Assembly (NCBI GenBank): GCA_023140095.1
Contig: JAGLMJ010000050.1
Location: 1 to 8,134 of the forward strand
DNA: 8,134 nucleotides
Direction of reading: 5' to 3'
From: Candidatus Omnitrophota bacterium
GTDB taxonomy: Bacteria; Omnitrophota; Koll11; Zapsychrales; Zapsychraceae
In this document: one piece after another, positions 6,519 to 8,134 of the stretch
Numbering within the stretch: the first letter of the stretch is position 1
Layout of the letters: the number at the start of each line of letters is the position of its first letter
Notes under the pieces: model-generated
Told to the model about the DNA's origin: nothing
What the model saw: only the letters and a program-made list of their open reading frames with translations
Database searches by the model: none
Translations under genes and position numbers: made by a program

Positions 6519-6540
6519 ATCTCCTTTTTTGAAAGGAGAT
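6519..6540 (+). promoter_or_regulatory. Perfect hairpin between pilins C and D
   Basis: ATCTCCTTT (6519-6527) pairs perfectly with AAAGGAGAT (6532-6540) across TTTG. No T-run follows, so it is not a classic terminator. The left arm contains CTCCT, which could also pair with the true ribosome binding site of pilin D (AGGAG, 6548-6552), while the right arm is a decoy AAAGGAG. The element could tune translation of D or protect the 3' end of upstream mRNA. Confidence 0.5.
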
Positions 6541-6541
6541 T

Positions 6542-6569
6542 AAACTTAGGAGGATAAATCAATGTTTAA
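6542..6569 (+). repeat. Duplicated translation-start block, copy 2 (pilin D)
   Basis: This block is 26/28 identical to 6122-6149, with two A/T changes between the AGGAGG and the ATG. It fixes the start of pilin D at 6562, with AGGAGG at 6548-6553. Confidence 0.75.
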
Positions 6570-6888
6570 GTACCTAAATAAAAAGAGACAAAAAGGGCAA
6601 AGCACCCTGGAGTATGCCATCCTGATTATCATCATTATTGGTGCTCTTCTGTCCATTCAGGTGTATATAAAACGCGGTATTCAAGGCCGGTTGAAAAGTG
6701 CTACCGATGATATCGGAACACAGTTTTCCCCGGGGAATACCAATGTTATTAAAACGATGAGGACATCAAGCCGTTCTTCAGAAACATTCCTTGAGGGTGT
6801 CACGAGGTCCGAATTATTAGAGGAAGAAAGAACCAGAGATCTGATGAATTCTGACGTTATGAATATTAATCAGGAATTCTGGGGATAA
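6562..6888 (+). CDS. Class III signal peptide pilin-like protein D (108 aa)
   Basis: A 108-residue pseudopilin with a basic leader (residues 1-11), G12 | QSTLEY (E17, Y18 at +5, +6) and a very hydrophobic helix (about 18-35, AILIIIIIGALLSIQVY). The helix is followed by K37-R-G-I-Q-G-R-L-K-S-A, a motif shared with F and G. The tail is polar and acidic (SELLEEERTRD) and ends NINQEFWG. The KRG(I/V)QG subtype differs from the QAR/YEPYY subtype of C and E, so neighbouring genes encode different subunits and may pair in the fibre. The stop at 6886-6888 is followed within 26 nt by a strong intrinsic terminator, making D the last gene of the first block. Low GC, like B and C. Confidence 0.87.
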   Translation: MFKYLNKKRQKGQSTLEYAILIIIIIGALLSIQVYIKRGIQGRLKSATDDIGTQFSPGNTNVIKTMRTSSRSSETFLEGVTRSELLEEERTRDLMNSDVMNINQEFWG

Positions 6889-6913
6889 TCGAAAAGCAGT
6901 TATGTGAAGCATG

Positions 6914-6967
6914 AAAAAGCATGGCTTACTTGGGGAAGTATGGTCTCGGGTAAGCCATGCTTTTTTT
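6914..6967 (+). terminator. Strong intrinsic terminator after pilin D
   Basis: AAAAAGCATGGCTTAC (6914-6929) and GTAAGCCATGCTTTTT (6950-6965) form a perfect 16-bp stem over a 20-nt loop, with a T-run at 6961-6967. The A-run on the left arm means it could also work on the other strand. It divides the pilin array into A-D and E-G. Confidence 0.9.
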
Positions 6968-6998
6968 GGGAAGACTCTCAGGGCTGGCGGTTTTTAAA

Positions 6999-7017
6999 AA
7001 AGGCCGTCATGGCCTTT
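6999..7017 (+). promoter_or_regulatory. Short hairpin after the pilin D terminator
   Basis: AAAGGCC (6999-7005) pairs with GGCCTTT (7011-7017) over a 5-nt loop. It lies between the terminator and the candidate promoter of pilin E. It may be a back-up terminator or leftover structure; the downstream T-run is too short to decide. Confidence 0.3.
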
Positions 7018-7071
7018 GCGTCTAATAAGTATAAATTCAAAACGAGGGATGTTTTTCGTAAACAAAAAGGG

Positions 7072-7077
7072 TATAAT
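7072..7077 (+). promoter_or_regulatory. Candidate -10 element for the pilin E-F-G block
   Basis: A perfect TATAAT lies 31 nt before the pilin E start, in the gap after the strong terminator where a new promoter is expected. No good -35 is seen: the bases 16-18 nt upstream read around ATGTTTTT. It may need an activator or be a weak promoter; the position supports it more than the sequence does. Confidence 0.35.
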
Positions 7078-7108
7078 TATAGAAACACTAGTATTAGGAT
7101 GAGAGGTC

Positions 7109-7498
7109 ATGTTAAAAGCTCTTAAAAATACAAAGGCACAAGCGGTGACGGAAGAGTACACCATCGTTATTTTTATGGTCATGGCGGTCCTGACCGTGAT
7201 GACGGTCTATTTTAAGAGAGTCGTTCAGGCTCGCATTCATGACGCCCGCGACTACATGGTTACGGAAGTCAGGGCGCGCACGGATGGCATTTATACCGGG
7301 AACCTGTACAGGGAATACGAGCCGTATTACGGCAACACGAGTGGGACGGTTTCTAGAGCTACAGACAGTGAAACGATGGTCCAACCCGGAGCCTCGTCGG
7401 GGATATTCCGGAAAGTTTATAATGAACGAACGTCGGTGTGGATCCACAGCGAGACGGCCCCGCCGCGGGAGTTTGACCGGACAACGCCGATCAACTAA
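7109..7498 (+). CDS. Class III signal peptide pilin-like protein E (129 aa)
   Basis: A 129-residue pseudopilin paralogous to C. The leader MLKALKNTKA is followed by QAVTEEYTIV, which has one residue more than the usual QxxxEY, so with cleavage after A10 the Tyr falls at +7 rather than +6. The hydrophobic helix is about 17-34. QARIHDARDY occupies residues 40-49, exactly where C has QARVRDAGQY, and YEPYY (70-74) is shared with C; the tail is polar and ends DRTTPIN. The ATG at 7109 is preceded by AGGAT (7096-7100) and GAGAGGT (7101-7107). GC is clearly higher than in B-D. It is the first gene after the terminator and lies 32 nt before F. Confidence 0.83.
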   Translation: MLKALKNTKAQAVTEEYTIVIFMVMAVLTVMTVYFKRVVQARIHDARDYMVTEVRARTDGIYTGNLYREYEPYYGNTSGTVSRATDSETMVQPGASSGIFRKVYNERTSVWIHSETAPPREFDRTTPIN

Positions 7499-7520
7499 TA
7501 TGAAGGATGTTGAGAGAAAA

Positions 7521-7524
7521 AGGA
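7521..7524 (+). promoter_or_regulatory. Ribosome binding site that sets the start of pilin F
   Basis: AGGA lies 6 nt before the ATG at 7531. The alternative in-frame ATG at 7507 directly abuts its only purine run (GAAGG, 7502-7506), leaving no usable spacing, so 7531 is preferred. Confidence 0.55.
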
Positions 7525-7530
7525 TGCATT

Positions 7531-7872
7531 ATGCTGCGGCACTCTCTGAAGAATAACAGCCAGGCACAGATATTTTTGGAATACACGGTCGTTTGCGGGG
7601 TCGTTATCATGATCTTGATCTCCATGAACATGACGATCAAGAGAGGGATCCAGGGAATGATCAAGTCCGCTGCTGACCAGATCGGAGATCAAGCTAACTC
7701 CGATCAAAAGTTCGACGAGACCGGGCACATGGAAAGGCAGTATACCTCAACGCGCGTCTCGAGCGATAAAACAACGAGGGATCTTGTCGGGGTTACGAAT
7801 TATATTTACGCTGACGTGATCTTGTCGAGTACAACGACGGTTGTCAATTTAGGGTTTACGGAGGAAAATTAA
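7531..7872 (+). CDS. Class III signal peptide pilin-like protein F (113 aa)
   Basis: With the ATG at 7531 the protein has 113 residues and a leader (MLRHSLKNNSQ) of the same length as its paralogues; the upstream ATG at 7507 would add eight residues with no plausible ribosome site. The processing site is A12 | QIFLEY (E17, Y18 at +5, +6), again Ala rather than Gly. The helix spans about 18-36 and contains a Cys and several Met. K37-R-G-I-Q-G-M-I-K-S-A places it in the D/G subtype at identical residue positions to D. The tail is polar, with TSTRVSSDKTTRDLVG, and ends VVNLGFTEEN. The gene lies 32 nt after E and 13 nt before G, so E-F-G form one likely transcript. Confidence 0.85.
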   Translation: MLRHSLKNNSQAQIFLEYTVVCGVVIMILISMNMTIKRGIQGMIKSAADQIGDQANSDQKFDETGHMERQYTSTRVSSDKTTRDLVGVTNYIYADVILSSTTTVVNLGFTEEN

Positions 7873-7885
7873 GAGGAATCACGCG

Positions 7886-8134
7886 ATGATATTTTCGAGG
7901 CAAAAAAAAGGACAAACATCTGTGGAGTATGTTGTGCTTCTGATCCTCCTCATGGGAGCGTTTCTGGGGATGCAGAATTACATGAAGCGCGGGGTGCAGG
8001 GCCGATGGAAAGCCTCCATCGACGAACTCGGGGATCAGTATGACCCCAGGACGGCAGACACGACCCTTCGTGAAACGATCTCATCAAGCACGAACACGAG
8101 CATCATCACGATGAATACGGCCGGAGGGTTCTGG
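7886..8134 (+). CDS. Class III signal peptide pilin-like protein G (3' partial)
   Basis: The frame starts at ATG 7886, with GAGGAA (7873-7878) 7 nt upstream, and runs off the window after 83 codons. The leader MIFSRQKK is followed by G9 | QTSVEY (E14, Y15 at +5, +6), a hydrophobic helix (about 16-32) and K34-R-G-V-Q-G-R-W-K-A-S, the D/F subtype motif. GDQYDP (49-54) parallels GTQFSP of D. The visible end, AGGFW, resembles the last residues of D (EFWG), but the gene could equally continue for tens of residues. It is the seventh pilin-like gene in a row, and the array may continue beyond the window. Confidence 0.85.
   Translation, partial: MIFSRQKKGQTSVEYVVLLILLMGAFLGMQNYMKRGVQGRWKASIDELGDQYDPRTADTTLRETISSSTNTSIITMNTAGGFW

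Noticed and set aside
6904..7125. 73-codon frame between pilins D and E
   Set aside because: It runs through the perfect terminator stem and its T-run, and ends inside pilin E; its start has no proper ribosome site.
7239..7556. 105-codon + strand frame overlapping pilins E and F
   Set aside because: A shadow frame of the pilin E gene with no leader motif or ribosome site.
5891..8134. CRISPR or other short-repeat array
   Set aside because: The only repeated blocks are gene starts of paralogous pilins; there are no regularly spaced identical repeats.

Overview
The window looks like part of a Tad/Flp-type pilus (or pseudopilus secretion) locus from an uncultured bacterium. Moderate GC, Shine-Dalgarno-led genes, sigma70-like promoters, intrinsic terminators and many small proteins starting with a K-(G/A)-Q-x-x-x-E-Y 'class III' signal peptide all point to Bacteria. 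The style (CpaE-CpaF fusion, TonB-C added to a secretin, arrays of QSTVEY pilins) recalls Candidatus Omnitrophota. That assignment is an inference from memory of such genomes, not something the sequence proves.

Layout, all genes on the + strand. (1) Positions 1-458 hold the 3' end of a secretin (ELVIALTPHIL signature) that continues in frame into a TonB C-terminal domain. (2) Positions 516-2687 hold a single 723-residue protein that joins a CpaE/TadZ-like MinD/ParA ATPase to a complete CpaF/TadA secretion ATPase. (3) Positions 2732-3076 hold a DUF192 protein with a TTG start. (4) Positions 3225-5006 hold a 593-residue protein with an N-terminal helix-turn-helix and a body that looks like a degenerate DDE transposase, behind its own sigma70-like promoter. 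(5) Positions 5007-5590 hold no convincing gene. They contain a near-consensus promoter (TTGACA-16-TATACT), a roughly 255-nt leader or small RNA ending at a strong intrinsic terminator, and then a structured stretch. (6) From 5591 to the window end, seven consecutive Flp-like pilin or pseudopilin genes follow. The first (53 aa) is very short and the last runs off the window.

Functional picture: the secretin would form the outer-membrane channel, the CpaE-like half would place the machine, and the CpaF-like half would power assembly of the small pilins. The pilins fall into subtypes. Two short ones (A, B) resemble ordinary Flp pilins. C and E share QAR-x-x-DA-x-x-Y and YEPYY. D, F and G share KRG(I/V)QG. 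The order C-D / E-F-G suggests duplication of a two-gene unit. A strong terminator between D and E, together with a change in base composition, splits the array into two transcriptional blocks. The platform proteins (TadB/TadC), prepilin peptidase (TadV/CpaA) and CpaB are not in the window.

The most unusual features are the secretin-TonB-C fusion, the CpaE-CpaF fusion, the multi-pilin array and the leader/terminator region in front of it.
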